Shown here: positions 43,773 through 53,249 of the stretch, piece by piece
Position numbering within the stretch: position 1 is the first letter of the stretch
Layout: each line of letters begins with the position of its first letter
Source: Odoribacter sp. UBA944
GTDB lineage: Bacteria; Bacteroidota; Bacteroidia; Bacteroidales; Marinifilaceae
Direction: 5' to 3'
Length of the DNA stretch: 64,000 bases
Assembly: GCA_002293375.1 (NCBI GenBank)
Contig: DBDA01000051.1
Location: 1 to 64,000, forward strand
Program-made: the position numbers and the translations under genes
The notes under the pieces: generated by a model
Database searches by the model: none
What the model was told of the DNA's origin: nothing
Seen by the model: only the letters and a program-made list of their open reading frames with translations

Positions 43773-44705
43773 CTACGATTTTACTGTTTTACCCGACAGG
43801 TAGGCGAAGACCTCATCTAACGAGCCTTTCTCCAGGGCAATTTCCTGTATGCCCCAATTGCCTTCCACCGATAAGCGTACCATACGTTCTACTATGCCCG
43901 ACGGGTCGGAAAAGAAGATCCGGAACCGTTTTTCGGTGAGCTTGTCTACGCTCTCTACCGCCGGGATCGCCTTCAATGTGTCGAGCCCCGGCGCCGCGTT
44001 GAACACCACCAAGAGAGAACGCGGGGCGATGTAATTGTCGAACTGTTCGATGGTTCCGGAAAAAACCAATTTACCTTGGTTAATCATTACGATATCGTCG
44101 CAACTCAACTGCACCTCGGGCAATATATGGGTCGAAAGGATCACGGAACGGTCTACGGCGATCTCCTTGATCAAATGGCGGATCTCCACGATCTGAATCG
44201 GATCCAGTCCGTTGGTCGGCTCGTCGAATACCACCACTTCAGGCCCGTGCACGATCGCCTGGGCAATGCCCACACGCTGTTGGTAACCGCCCGACAGGTT
44301 CCGGAGCAAGCGTTTGCTGAAATGGTCAATACCGCAACGTTCCTTGGCGGCCTGCACGGCTTTTTTCACTGCGGGCCCCCGCATCCTGCGCAGGTTGGCG
44401 CAAAATGTCAAGTACTCGTCCACGGTCATGTCCGGATTCAACGGCGGTTTTTGGGGAAGAAAACCAATGTGCTGTTTGGCTCCGATGGGATCTTTACGCA
44501 AGTCGATGCCATTTATATATATACTCCCCGACGTCTGGTTAAGCACTCCGCAGATGATATTCATTGTAGTGGACTTTCCGGCCCCATTGGCTCCCAGAAG
44601 CCCGAGCACTCCGCGCCCTTTCACATCAAAACTCAAATCCTGCACAGCCCATTGCGTGGTGTACCGGTGATAGAGGTTCTCTACCCGAACAATTGCTTCT
44701 GACAT
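43773..44705 (-). CDS. ABC transporter ATP-binding protein, GldA-like
   Basis: 310 residues. Walker A GANGAGKST (about 35-43), Q-loop IGFLPQKPPLNPDMTV (about 80), signature NLSGGYQQR (about 139-147), Walker B VVVFDEPTNGLDP (about 160-172), switch His in LSTHILPE. The extra C-terminal 80 residues are typical of ATPases of ABC-2 exporters such as GldA/CcmA-type. It drives the two GldF-GldG fusion proteins downstream. A 124-nt gap with a hairpin separates it from the lipoprotein gene upstream. Confidence 0.88.
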   Translation of the reverse strand: MSEAIVRVENLYHRYTTQWAVQDLSFDVKGRGVLGLLGANGAGKSTTMNIICGVLNQTSGSIYINGIDLRKDPIGAKQHIGFLPQKPPLNPDMTVDEYLTFCANLRRMRGPAVKKAVQAAKERCGIDHFSKRLLRNLSGGYQQRVGIAQAIVHGPEVVVFDEPTNGLDPIQIVEIRHLIKEIAVDRSVILSTHILPEVQLSCDDIVMINQGKLVFSGTIEQFDNYIAPRSLLVVFNAAPGLDTLKAIPAVESVDKLTEKRFRIFFSDPSGIVERMVRLSVEGNWGIQEIALEKGSLDEVFAYLSGKTVKS

Positions 44706-44763
44706 ATTTTACTATTTTATAATTTCCGGACAAATTTCAGGAACCTGCAGTCCCATGTCGTGG

Positions 44764-44808
44764 AGCAGAGCAACCCTGAAAGCAAACTTTCAGAGTCACT
44801 CTGTCTTA
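44764..44808. other. Imperfect hairpin between the SusCD part and the ABC part of the locus
   Basis: The core CTGAAAG/CTTTCAG (44776-44793, CAAA loop) is extended on both sides by AGCAGAG and CTCTGTCT. There is no U tract in either direction, so mRNA processing or differential stability is more likely than termination. Confidence 0.4.
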
Positions 44809-44829
44809 TGTGATCACGAAAGAAAAGGA

Positions 44830-45771
44830 TTAATTCCCTCCACGCAACGCGCTCAGATCGAGTCCAGCTTCAAGAATGGTAGCTTTTAACAGCCGGAAAC
44901 GTTCCATCACGTACGGATAGGCTCCGTACTGAGCCTCGAACTCCGCATCGGACATCTCGATTATCGCGTTTATATATAGGGCAATGTCCTCTTCCTGGAA
45001 AGGCAAATAACCGTCCCAGTAAGGATGGAACCCCAAAAATCCCAAATCCTGTGGAGTAATCCCCGGAAACTGGGTCTGGTGTACCCATGAACTCCACATC
45101 GTCTGTCCGGTCGACAAATAAGGTGCCAGTAAACGTTCCGGGATCTCCCAGTACTTCTGCATATTCTCCTTTTTTCCGAAATTCGCTATGAGAAGTTGCG
45201 CTGCAAAATCCACACAGTAAGCCCTTACCACTTCGGGATCTTCGGCATCGTAATAACCCGCCTGGAGCGCTACATAGTTGACGCCGCCCCGGTAGGCATA
45301 ATAATCGCCACCGTCTATGCTCAACTGATCAGTCACAATGATGCAGGTCGGATGCGCACTCCCGATAAACGGCAACAGCTTGGTATCGAGCAGTTCAAGC
45401 AGGGGCAGGATCCTGACCTTCTCCTCCGGGTTCCACCATTCGATCCGGGTCCATTGCACCAGCACCGTCTGGTCAGTTGTCTCCCTAAGCGTCATGTCGT
45501 AATTGAGGTCCAGTACCTCATAATAATAGGCTTTCTTACCGTTTGTATCGACCCGTCCGCGGTCTTCGGAACCGATCGTATCGCTGTAAAACACCGGTAC
45601 TCCATATTCCTGCCAAATCTCGTAGATCTTCCGGTCAACGGCATCCGCACCGGTACCGGGATCCTCGATCTCGTACCAGTTCTTAACCTCTGTCGGGGTC
45701 AAGCTCTCTTCCTTGGCGCACCCGGTCGCGATCGCGGCCAGCACCAATCCGGTTATAACTATATTTTTCAT
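44830..45771 (-). CDS. SusCD-linked lipoprotein, possible metallopeptidase homologue without HExxH
   Basis: 313 residues from MKNIVITGLVLAAIATGC; an ATG 6 nt upstream is also possible. Lipobox AIATGC. The region KIYEIWQEYGVPVFY, the middle HPTCIIVTDQLSIDGG and the C-terminal ITPQDLGFLGFHPYWDGYLP recall the putative zinc-binding metallopeptidases (Mx1-type) that often follow SusD. No HExxH is present: the expected place reads VRAYCVDFAAQLL. It may therefore be a binding protein derived from a peptidase. It begins 7 nt after the SusD stop and belongs to that operon. Family assignment is tentative. Confidence 0.5.
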   Translation of the reverse strand: MKNIVITGLVLAAIATGCAKEESLTPTEVKNWYEIEDPGTGADAVDRKIYEIWQEYGVPVFYSDTIGSEDRGRVDTNGKKAYYYEVLDLNYDMTLRETTDQTVLVQWTRIEWWNPEEKVRILPLLELLDTKLLPFIGSAHPTCIIVTDQLSIDGGDYYAYRGGVNYVALQAGYYDAEDPEVVRAYCVDFAAQLLIANFGKKENMQKYWEIPERLLAPYLSTGQTMWSSWVHQTQFPGITPQDLGFLGFHPYWDGYLPFQEEDIALYINAIIEMSDAEFEAQYGAYPYVMERFRLLKATILEAGLDLSALRGGN

Positions 45772-45778
45772 ACACATG

Positions 45779-47404
45779 TCAATAGATGGTTTGGGTTACT
45801 CCGGCCTCGCGGTCGAAGTTGGTTATGTTCGGAAAATTGTAATCCAGTACCTCCGATGGAAGCGGCAGCAACCAACCTCCGCGTGTCGCCGCGGAGTACG
45901 GCCTGAGTGTGTAGCAACCGGCCACGGCATTCATGGCCGGATCGGCGTATTCGTGCACGACGGTTGTGGCGACAGGGGCCACACTGTTCACCGCATAGCG
46001 GCGCAGGTCAAACCAGCGGTGTCCTTCGAAACAGAGCTCTTTCTGCCGCTCCTTGCGGATAAACGCAATGAGATCCATTTGCCCGGCAGGAACAGCCGGT
46101 GCAGCCACATACCGGGTATTCAGCAGCTCCCGGATGGCGGCGGTAGCCGGCCCGATCTCATTCAGGCAGGCCAGCGCTTCGGCTTTGTTAAGCAAAACCT
46201 CGGCGTACCGGATCGAAATACATTCGCCGAACGATTCGCTCGAACCGACATCGGTCGTGTATACATTCTGTCCGGTGATCGGGTCTGTTTCGTAAAGATT
46301 GCTTCCGCTCCCCACCTTTCGGCACATAAATATGTCGCTTCCGTAGGTACGTGCAAAAAACGCGCTGGAACGTATGTCGTTCGCGTCAAACAGTTGCTGC
46401 AATTCCTCCGCAACGCCATAACAATCGGCATAGATAAGAGGCGTGGGAGGAGGGGAGTAGAGAAAGAAACTCCCTTTATGCAACCTGGCAATTCCACCGT
46501 ATGCCCCCTGAATAAATATCACCTCGGGGGAAGCTGTGTTGAGGAACGATTTGCCGCTGCCGGGAACATAGTTGACCGCCAAGTTGAAAAGGGCGTACCC
46601 CTCCACCTCGTCGGCGGCTTCGACGGCCAGGCTGTACTCCTCCATATAGAGGTAAACACGGCTCAGCAGCGCCCAGGCTGCCGAAGCGTTCGCGCGGTAT
46701 TGGGCATCTTTTGTATCGCCGCCGGCAAAATGGGCGACAGCCTCCTTCAAATCGCTGACGATCTGCCGGTATACATCGCCGGTGTGGTCCCTGAAAGCTT
46801 TATCAAAAACCACCTGTGGCGTCAATTTCAGAATAACGCTGGCGCCATCTTCGGGATTGGATTTGTCGTAAGCGGCTCCATACAGGTTCGCCAACATAAA
46901 ATAGTTCCACGCACGCAGGAAGTACGCTTCGCCCGTCACCCGCGCAAGCGTCTGCGCGTCCCTGTCCGAAAGGTCGGTGAAACCTTTGGCTTCGTCGAGG
47001 ATGTTGTTCAGACACGCAATGCGCACATAGAACGGCTGCCAGTAAGGATCTCCGGCAACCGTGCCGATTACGTTCGTGAACGGCTCCTGCGCCCACGACC
47101 AGAATCCCCTGTTAGCAACATATACTTTATCTCCGCCGGGGGGATTCAGTCCATAACTGTTGCGCAGGATCACCTCCCGGGATTCGTCGCTCAACAGGTG
47201 CAGGAATTCAAAGAGATTCCTGCCGGGGTAGTCGCTCAGATTGACATCACTCGCTAAGATGTAGCCATCGCCGAGTAACAGTTCGTCGAGATCGCTGACA
47301 CTGTTCACATAGGTCTTGTTCTGGGAGTATTCGTCTAAGAAATCTCCACACGAGGCACAGAATACAGCCAGCGCCACTCCGATCATCAAATATGCTTTTC
47401 TCAT
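45779..47404 (-). CDS. SusD/RagB-family outer-membrane lipoprotein
   Basis: 541 residues with lipobox AVFCASC (C19) followed by GDFLDEYSQNKTYV, the usual SusD opening. TPR-like helices (YFLRAWNYFMLANLYGAAYD about residue 155-175; ASAAWALLSRVYLYMEEYSL about 240) and the C-terminal FIRKERQKELCFEGHRWFDL signature are intact. It forms the lid over the SusC barrel and captures the substrate. Paired with SusC 11 nt upstream. No glycoside hydrolase accompanies it, so a glycan substrate is not indicated. Confidence 0.92.
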   Translation of the reverse strand: MRKAYLMIGVALAVFCASCGDFLDEYSQNKTYVNSVSDLDELLLGDGYILASDVNLSDYPGRNLFEFLHLLSDESREVILRNSYGLNPPGGDKVYVANRGFWSWAQEPFTNVIGTVAGDPYWQPFYVRIACLNNILDEAKGFTDLSDRDAQTLARVTGEAYFLRAWNYFMLANLYGAAYDKSNPEDGASVILKLTPQVVFDKAFRDHTGDVYRQIVSDLKEAVAHFAGGDTKDAQYRANASAAWALLSRVYLYMEEYSLAVEAADEVEGYALFNLAVNYVPGSGKSFLNTASPEVIFIQGAYGGIARLHKGSFFLYSPPPTPLIYADCYGVAEELQQLFDANDIRSSAFFARTYGSDIFMCRKVGSGSNLYETDPITGQNVYTTDVGSSESFGECISIRYAEVLLNKAEALACLNEIGPATAAIRELLNTRYVAAPAVPAGQMDLIAFIRKERQKELCFEGHRWFDLRRYAVNSVAPVATTVVHEYADPAMNAVAGCYTLRPYSAATRGGWLLPLPSEVLDYNFPNITNFDREAGVTQTIY

Positions 47405-47415
47405 CGCTCTCTGGT

Positions 47416-50400
47416 TTAAAAGTTAAGATTCAGGCTGAAAGTGTATTGCGGGCGCAACGCTATGCTGATCATGTCGTCCGTTGTAAACTGCTCCGGATTC
47501 TGGCCTTTCAGCTTTTTGTCACAGATGGTAAAAAGATTCTGGCCCGAAAGCGAAACGCTTGCGTTCGCAATACCCAAATTTTGGAGGAACTTGTCGCCGA
47601 GCGTATAGGTGAACACCAACGACTGCATGCGCAGGTAATCGCCACTGACTACGCGCAGGTCGGAGTAGTCGTACATGGAATATTTAGACAGCGATCTGTT
47701 GGTCATTACATCCGGAGCCCAGTTGGTTTTGTTGTACCACCAACCGTAAGAGGCCATGATCTTTTCCTGATCGCCCGCTCCGACTACCTCAGTAGCGATC
47801 CCGGGGATATCGGTGTGCTTTTCATCGCCCGGCCCGCGCCACCGGTCCACAAACTCCTTGCGCAGGTTGTTGTGCGGATAGGGGTTCACAGCACTGTAAT
47901 CGCTGGAACAGAGTTTAAACATTCTGATCTTGTTACCCAAGCTGTACGTCAGGTTGACCGACAGGCTGAAATTGCGGTAGGCAACGTAGTTGCGCAAACT
48001 GCCCTGTAAAACCGGAACGCGCGTTCCCGATTCCGAGAGAAGCTCCATCCAGACGTTCTTTTTGTCGAGCGCCGCCAATTCGGCGTACTTCTCGTTCAAT
48101 TCGTCCACACGGTCGGCTTCCAACCCGTAGAACGTCGGGCGGCCCGTGTTGTCCAACGCCTTGTAACGGAACGAATAGAACGTATTGAGGGCGGTTCCCG
48201 GTATGTAGGCAGCTCCATTGATCATATCCATAAATGTCAGGTCGTCCTGCAGATAGTCGTTGTGCCGGTTGATAGCCCGGTTGACCAATTGATTCACCGC
48301 CTGCCCGATCTGTGGATCAAACCTCCACACAAACCCCCTCTTGCCGTTTACGATCCCCTGGTCAATGGGGGTAAAACTAAGGGCGATCTCGACACCGTGG
48401 TTTTCGATGTCTCCTGCGTTCACCGTATAGGTGGTCACACCGTTCTGGCTGCCTACGCGCCTGTCCAAAAACGCATCGGTGGTCTTCTTGTAGTAGTAGG
48501 CAAACGATCCCCTCACCTTGTTGTTGAACAGGCTGAAATCGATCCCGGCGTTGTAAGAGTTGGTCTTTTCCCACCTGAGATCCGGGTTTGCATAATGCAC
48601 AATGTTCGCATACTCATCGCCGGTAACGCCCAGGGGATTTTTCTGTATGACGAGGCGGGACGGTTGGTTGTTGAGCATATTCCCCTGCAAGCCGTAAGAA
48701 AGGCGCAACGCCAAGTTGTCGACCCAACTCGCGTTCTGCATAAATTTTTCGTCGCTGATGTTCCACCTGCCCGAAACCGACCACACCGGGAATAATTTCT
48801 CGTTGCTCCGGCTGCCGAAGGCATTCGACCAGTCCGCGCGTCCGTTCACGTTTAGGATGTACCTGTCGGCGTAGGAGTAGGTAAAGGTCGCATAAGCCGA
48901 AAGCATATTGGTCAGGCTCTCTGTATATGTGGGATGGTTGTTGATCAACCAATGGTAATACATCTGGTAATGCGAGAAATTGACATTGGGGCCGAGGGTA
49001 TAGATCGGAGGCGGCGCAACGGTCTGTCCCCTGTCCTTGAAATACCCCCGCTGTAAGGAGTTCTCACTGTTGTACTTGGAGGAAGAGAGTTCATACCCCG
49101 CCATCGCATTGATAAAATGCTTGTTGTCGGCATCCAGCCAGGTGTTGTAGTCGGCCTGCAGGCGGAAGGTATAGGCGTTGTTCCTGGTCGTACTCTGCTT
49201 GAGTTCACCGCCGAACGGACACAAGTAGTTAAAATAGGGGTAAGCGGCATTGGTGGTGCGCAGATTCAGGCTCTTCACATGCCAGCTCTCCTCGCCGAAC
49301 CACTCCGAGTCATCGGTGTAGCTGAACTGATAGGAAGCCACGCCGCGGAGACTGAACCGGTCGTTGAATTTATAGCGTACCTGCCCCGTGAGGTTTACCC
49401 CGTACTGGTTGATATCCCACGACGAGTGATCCATTTCGTTGCGGATGTTGAACGGAAATTTCTCACTTGGCCCCCTGTTATAATACCACAATTCGCCGTC
49501 CTCACCGTACAACGGCAGGGCGCGGTTCATCGAGTGGGCATAGCTCATCACGTTCAGTTCCGTGGGACTGTATCTTTTCTCGGTAATGTCGCCTATGACA
49601 CCGAACTCGGCCGTGAGTTTATCGTAGTTCAGCGTAGTCTTCAGGGTTGCCGTATAACGATCGTTCTTTTCGCCGCGCACATTGCCCTTCTGGTCTGCAA
49701 ACCCCACCGATGCGTAGTAGCGGATGTTTTCCGATCCTCCGTTCAGGCTTACGGTGTGGTTGTGCGAGAAAACATCTTTGGTCAAAAGTTTCAACCAGTC
49801 GGTGTTCATCGTTTCGTAGTATTTCGACCGGCGGCTGAATTCGTTGAAATCGATCGTTCCCTCCTGAAAATAATCCAGGTAGGCCCTTTCGTAACCAACC
49901 CAATCATCGACACCGGGGTAATATCCCGAATAACGCACGTCTCTTTCCATCAACTCGCGCGAAACGTCTATACGCTCCTTGGAGTTCATCATGTGAAATG
50001 CACGGTCGGTGTAGCGGGGGCGCGGAGTGAACGTTCCCGACATGGAGTAAGAGATCTTCGGCGGTCCGGCCTGGCCTTTTTTGGTGGTCACCACAATGAC
50101 GCCGTTGGCCGCCCGGGCACCGTAAAGTGCCGTAGCCGCCGCGTCCTTGAGTACGTCTATCTGCTCAATATCGGCCGGGTTCAGCCCCGAGATGGCGTTC
50201 CCGAGCAGGTTCACAAAGTCGAGGTCGTTCAGTTGCACCGGGTCTATGTTGACTTTGTCCTGTACGATGATCCCGTCCACGACCCAAAGAGGTTCCTGGT
50301 TGCCGAGGATCGAGGAGGAACCCCGGATACGCAATTTGGGAGCGGCTCCCACCTGCCCGGTGCTCTGCATAAAGATCAGCCCCGGCACATTCCCTTCGAG

Positions 50401-51162
50401 CGCCTTGTCGATGGACAGAACGCCCGGTATCTCGATGTCCGACATTTTCATGCTGGTAACGGCGCTCGTCAGGTGGCGCCTGTCGATCTGTTGGTAGCCC
50501 GTTACGACCACTTCGCCAACCTCTTGCTGCGCTTCTTCCATCACCACGTTGACGGCTTCTTTTCCCGTCACGGGCACGATCTGATTTTTCATCCCCACGA
50601 ACGAAAAGTAAAAAACAGGATTGGTCGCATCCGCCGGCACGGTGATAACATACCGCCCCTGTACGTCGGTAGAGACACCAATGAATTTATCCTCAGTAGC
50701 AGATTTATAGACCAGCCGGACGGTCACTCCCGGCAGTGGTTGCCCGTTGACGTCGGTAACAGTTCCGGCTATTCTGGTCGGTTCCCCCTGCCGCTGTGTG
50801 TTTTGTTGCGGAACGAGCATTACTACATCATCTTCCAGAACAAAGGTCAGGTTAGTTCCCCGGAGAATATCCGTAAATACTTCTTCAACGTCCTTGTTTT
50901 CCGCTTGCACGTCAACGGTCTTTTGAGACCTGAGCTGGTCGGTATTATACACAAAGCGCAAACCGGTCTGTCTGTGTATTTCATCGAACACCTGGAAAAA
51001 AGTAACGTTTCTAAGGTTCAGGCTCACCGAGCGGCTTTGCAATGCCGACGAGTGGGCGGAAAGAACAAATAACAGCATGAACGCAGAGGTGAACTGTACG
51101 ATCGTCCACGCTTTTCTGTACTCTTTTTTTAACAATAGAGTAACCGGACCATTTTTTTTCAT
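47416..51162 (-). CDS. SusC/RagA-family TonB-dependent transporter with STN domain
   Basis: 1248 residues. Signal region (VQFTSAFMLLFVLSAHSSA), then an STN signalling domain (about 45-118, NVTFFQVFDEIHRQTGLRFV), a carboxypeptidase-regulatory-like domain (about 130-215, AGTVTDVNGQPLPGVTVRL), TonB-box region VGEVVVTGYQQ, plug (to about 355) and a large barrel ending YTFSLNLNF. The STN domain is the part that contacts FecR-type anti-sigma factors, and such a gene lies directly upstream, so transport is coupled to regulation. It imports a substrate held by the SusD lid. 80 nt with a hairpin separate it from fecR. Confidence 0.93.
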   Translation of the reverse strand: MKKNGPVTLLLKKEYRKAWTIVQFTSAFMLLFVLSAHSSALQSRSVSLNLRNVTFFQVFDEIHRQTGLRFVYNTDQLRSQKTVDVQAENKDVEEVFTDILRGTNLTFVLEDDVVMLVPQQNTQRQGEPTRIAGTVTDVNGQPLPGVTVRLVYKSATEDKFIGVSTDVQGRYVITVPADATNPVFYFSFVGMKNQIVPVTGKEAVNVVMEEAQQEVGEVVVTGYQQIDRRHLTSAVTSMKMSDIEIPGVLSIDKALEGNVPGLIFMQSTGQVGAAPKLRIRGSSSILGNQEPLWVVDGIIVQDKVNIDPVQLNDLDFVNLLGNAISGLNPADIEQIDVLKDAAATALYGARAANGVIVVTTKKGQAGPPKISYSMSGTFTPRPRYTDRAFHMMNSKERIDVSRELMERDVRYSGYYPGVDDWVGYERAYLDYFQEGTIDFNEFSRRSKYYETMNTDWLKLLTKDVFSHNHTVSLNGGSENIRYYASVGFADQKGNVRGEKNDRYTATLKTTLNYDKLTAEFGVIGDITEKRYSPTELNVMSYAHSMNRALPLYGEDGELWYYNRGPSEKFPFNIRNEMDHSSWDINQYGVNLTGQVRYKFNDRFSLRGVASYQFSYTDDSEWFGEESWHVKSLNLRTTNAAYPYFNYLCPFGGELKQSTTRNNAYTFRLQADYNTWLDADNKHFINAMAGYELSSSKYNSENSLQRGYFKDRGQTVAPPPIYTLGPNVNFSHYQMYYHWLINNHPTYTESLTNMLSAYATFTYSYADRYILNVNGRADWSNAFGSRSNEKLFPVWSVSGRWNISDEKFMQNASWVDNLALRLSYGLQGNMLNNQPSRLVIQKNPLGVTGDEYANIVHYANPDLRWEKTNSYNAGIDFSLFNNKVRGSFAYYYKKTTDAFLDRRVGSQNGVTTYTVNAGDIENHGVEIALSFTPIDQGIVNGKRGFVWRFDPQIGQAVNQLVNRAINRHNDYLQDDLTFMDMINGAAYIPGTALNTFYSFRYKALDNTGRPTFYGLEADRVDELNEKYAELAALDKKNVWMELLSESGTRVPVLQGSLRNYVAYRNFSLSVNLTYSLGNKIRMFKLCSSDYSAVNPYPHNNLRKEFVDRWRGPGDEKHTDIPGIATEVVGAGDQEKIMASYGWWYNKTNWAPDVMTNRSLSKYSMYDYSDLRVVSGDYLRMQSLVFTYTLGDKFLQNLGIANASVSLSGQNLFTICDKKLKGQNPEQFTTDDMISIALRPQYTFSLNLNF

Positions 51163-51217
51163 ACATTTGTTGTTACGTTAATACATAGTGGATAACTATT
51201 GATTATTATCGGATCCA

Positions 51218-51246
51218 ATAGCGGAAAGGCCCTAACTTTCCGCTAT
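51218..51246 (-). promoter_or_regulatory. Hairpin across the fecR stop, upstream of susC
   Basis: ATAGCGGAAAG (51218-51228) pairs perfectly with CTTTCCGCTAT (51236-51246); the fecR stop codon is inside the stem. No U tract follows on the minus strand. It may set the ratio between regulator and transporter transcripts. Confidence 0.45.
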
Positions 51247-52415
51247 TTTCTTTTGTCGACGTGAACGGTTCTTCCTTCTATAAAAAACCGTACGTCGGAT
51301 ATTTTTTCCATGTAATAGAACAGGGATGTAATGTTGTCATAACGGGGTACATTGATGTCGAAACGGAGCTTCTTCACCGCCTCGTTCTTGTAAACCATTT
51401 TGAGATCGTACCGCCGTTCTAATTTTTTCAGGATCGACTCAAGCGGTTCGTCGGCAAAGATCAGGTCACTGCCTTTCCACGCTATGTAAGGCAATGTATA
51501 CACATCGGATACTTCGGACTCTCCCGTATGGCCGTCGACCACCGCCAATTGATCCGGAGCAAGTATCTTTTCCTCCATACCCGGTTTACCCGTAAAACCG
51601 ACCGAACCTTCGACCAATACCAATTCGAGTCTCTGCTCTTCGTAGGTGTTCAAATTAAACTCCGTACCGTAAACACGTAACGAAAATTCTCCCGAACGGA
51701 CGGAGAATGATCTCTCCTGATCCCGGCGTACACGGAAGTATGCCTCACCGCGCAGCAGTTTCACATCGCGCTTCTTACCGGAAAACCTGACAGGATATTC
51801 CAATTCACTGTCGGAATTGAGCCATACTTCGGTGCCGTCATCCAACTTGAGGTAGTACTCTCCGCCACGTGGCACCCGGATCTTATTATAAATCGGCATC
51901 GCTTCCACCGCAACTGTTCCTTTCGCCTGTTCATAGTCCAATTTCCCGTCCGCCTTTACCGTTATTTTCCAACCGTTTTTCTCCTCGATCCGGGTATCAA
52001 GTCCTCCGACCTCCACCTCGCTACCATCGGAAAGGACAAGCATGGCGCGCGGCAGTATCTCTCCTGCTGCGGCATCAGCGAGCATGGCAACAGGCCGGTC
52101 ATTACTCCTTAGAAGAGAAGACCACACAAGAACCAATGCAACAACGGCAGCGCAGGCAACTCCACTGTAATACCACATATGCCTGCGCCGGATGCGCCTC
52201 TTTATACCGTCCCGAATGGCTTTTTCAGAGGTCGCCGGATCTACGGCTCCCTCCTCCTGCGCCCACCGCACATAAAGGCACTCCTCCAACAGACCATCAT
52301 ATTCAAGGCGATGGGCAGGCTCCTCCTGCAGCCACTCCTCCAGTTTCCGGTGTTCCGCATCCGTAGCGCTTTCGTTAAGCAAAGCGTAGACTATTTCTCT
52401 GATCTCTTTATCCAT
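51243..52415 (-). CDS. FecR-family anti-sigma factor
   Basis: 390 residues from the ATG at 52415 (MDKEIREIVYALLN); an upstream ATG at 52469 adds a doubtful hydrophobic extension. N-terminal cytosolic part (1-80) with EHRKLEEWLQEEPAHRLEYD, one membrane helix (GVACAAVVALVLVW about 92-105), then the periplasmic FecR domain (VPRGGEYYLKLDDGTEVWLN; SVRSGEFSLRVYGTEFNLN) and a C-terminal STN-interaction domain (FADEPLESILKKLERRYDL). It holds the ECF sigma factor encoded upstream and releases it on a signal from SusC. Confidence 0.9.
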   Translation of the reverse strand: MDKEIREIVYALLNESATDAEHRKLEEWLQEEPAHRLEYDGLLEECLYVRWAQEEGAVDPATSEKAIRDGIKRRIRRRHMWYYSGVACAAVVALVLVWSSLLRSNDRPVAMLADAAAGEILPRAMLVLSDGSEVEVGGLDTRIEEKNGWKITVKADGKLDYEQAKGTVAVEAMPIYNKIRVPRGGEYYLKLDDGTEVWLNSDSELEYPVRFSGKKRDVKLLRGEAYFRVRRDQERSFSVRSGEFSLRVYGTEFNLNTYEEQRLELVLVEGSVGFTGKPGMEEKILAPDQLAVVDGHTGESEVSDVYTLPYIAWKGSDLIFADEPLESILKKLERRYDLKMVYKNEAVKKLRFDINVPRYDNITSLFYYMEKISDVRFFIEGRTVHVDKRK

Positions 52416-52509
52416 GATTGGGGTGATGTATAGCCTAAAAACAAAAAAAGCAAGAAAAAGTCTACACATTTTCTTACTTTTTTCGCAAAAAAAATGAAAT
52501 AATCTGAAT

Positions 52510-53079
52510 TCAGTGTCTGTTTAGTTTATCCCTCAGACCATCGAGCGCACGGGACATAAGTGTTTTTACAGTCGATTCCGATATGCCGTACTGCTCGGCC
52601 ACTTCGCGGTATTTCATTCCGTCCAGGTATACTGCCCGCAAGATCTCCCGTGAACGGGGAGAAAGAGAGTCGATCTCACGGATGACCACCTCCATGATCC
52701 GGTCGTGGCTGTCGTCGTAATGTTCCAATGCAAGGGATACTTTTTCCATCTCCCAGGCCGAATATAGCACTCCCCGCTTGTTCTTGCGGTTCAGGCAACG
52801 GTTGCGCACAATCAGGCGCAAAAAAGCAAACAACACCTCGTACCTGAACTTGAGGTATATTTTTTTTGTCCAGATATCAATAAACAACTCCTGTACAAGA
52901 TCCTCCGCAACAGCGATGTCATCCAGGAAGGTGTTGGCCCACAACACGAGCCGCCGGTAATAGGCGTCATACAATAACTTCATCCCACTCTGGTCGTGAC
53001 GACGGAGCATTTCGCAAATCTGTCGATCCACATTTTTTCCGTTATCCGAACCATTTTCTCCTCCGGTTTTCGGATACAT
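52510..53079 (-). CDS. RNA polymerase ECF-type sigma-70 factor
   Basis: 189 residues. Region 2 (LLYDAYYRRLVLWANTFLDD; AEDLVQELFIDIWT) and region 4 (LSPRSREILRAVYLDGMKYR; AEQYGISESTVKTLMSRALD) are complete, with no region 3. Paired with FecR 94 nt downstream, it is the regulatory head of the SusCD locus. It is divergent from pyrG; the start is the only ATG that gives the full region 2. Confidence 0.92.
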   Translation of the reverse strand: MYPKTGGENGSDNGKNVDRQICEMLRRHDQSGMKLLYDAYYRRLVLWANTFLDDIAVAEDLVQELFIDIWTKKIYLKFRYEVLFAFLRLIVRNRCLNRKNKRGVLYSAWEMEKVSLALEHYDDSHDRIMEVVIREIDSLSPRSREILRAVYLDGMKYREVAEQYGISESTVKTLMSRALDGLRDKLNRH

Positions 53080-53180
53080 AACTCTATGAGCTTAAAAAAA
53101 AATTCCAAGGCATTCGTATTGTAAAATTAGTAAAGAATTTCGATTTGCCAAAAAACGGAGGTAAATTTTCAACCGGCCGG

Positions 53181-53211
53181 TTTCTCCTTTGTGCTTTAAT
53201 TGCTATCTTTG
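53181..53211 (+). promoter_or_regulatory. Promoter of pyrG
   Basis: TTTC (53181-53184), 19 nt, TATCTTTG (53204-53211): a perfect -7 and a one-mismatch -33 box. Transcription would start near 53218, about 32 nt before the GTG start, which rules out translation from 53145. Confidence 0.6.
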
Positions 53212-53249
53212 TCTCTTCAAAATTCAACTATCGACTAAATTTTAGTATT

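Noticed and set aside
44776..44793. Hairpin as a terminator of the SusCD transcript
   Set aside because: No U tract on either strand, so I list it only as a structure of unknown role.
53145..53249. 35-residue N-terminal extension of CTP synthase from an upstream ATG
   Set aside because: The pyrG promoter lies inside it, the residues do not match the family, and the conserved N-terminus begins at the GTG at 53250.
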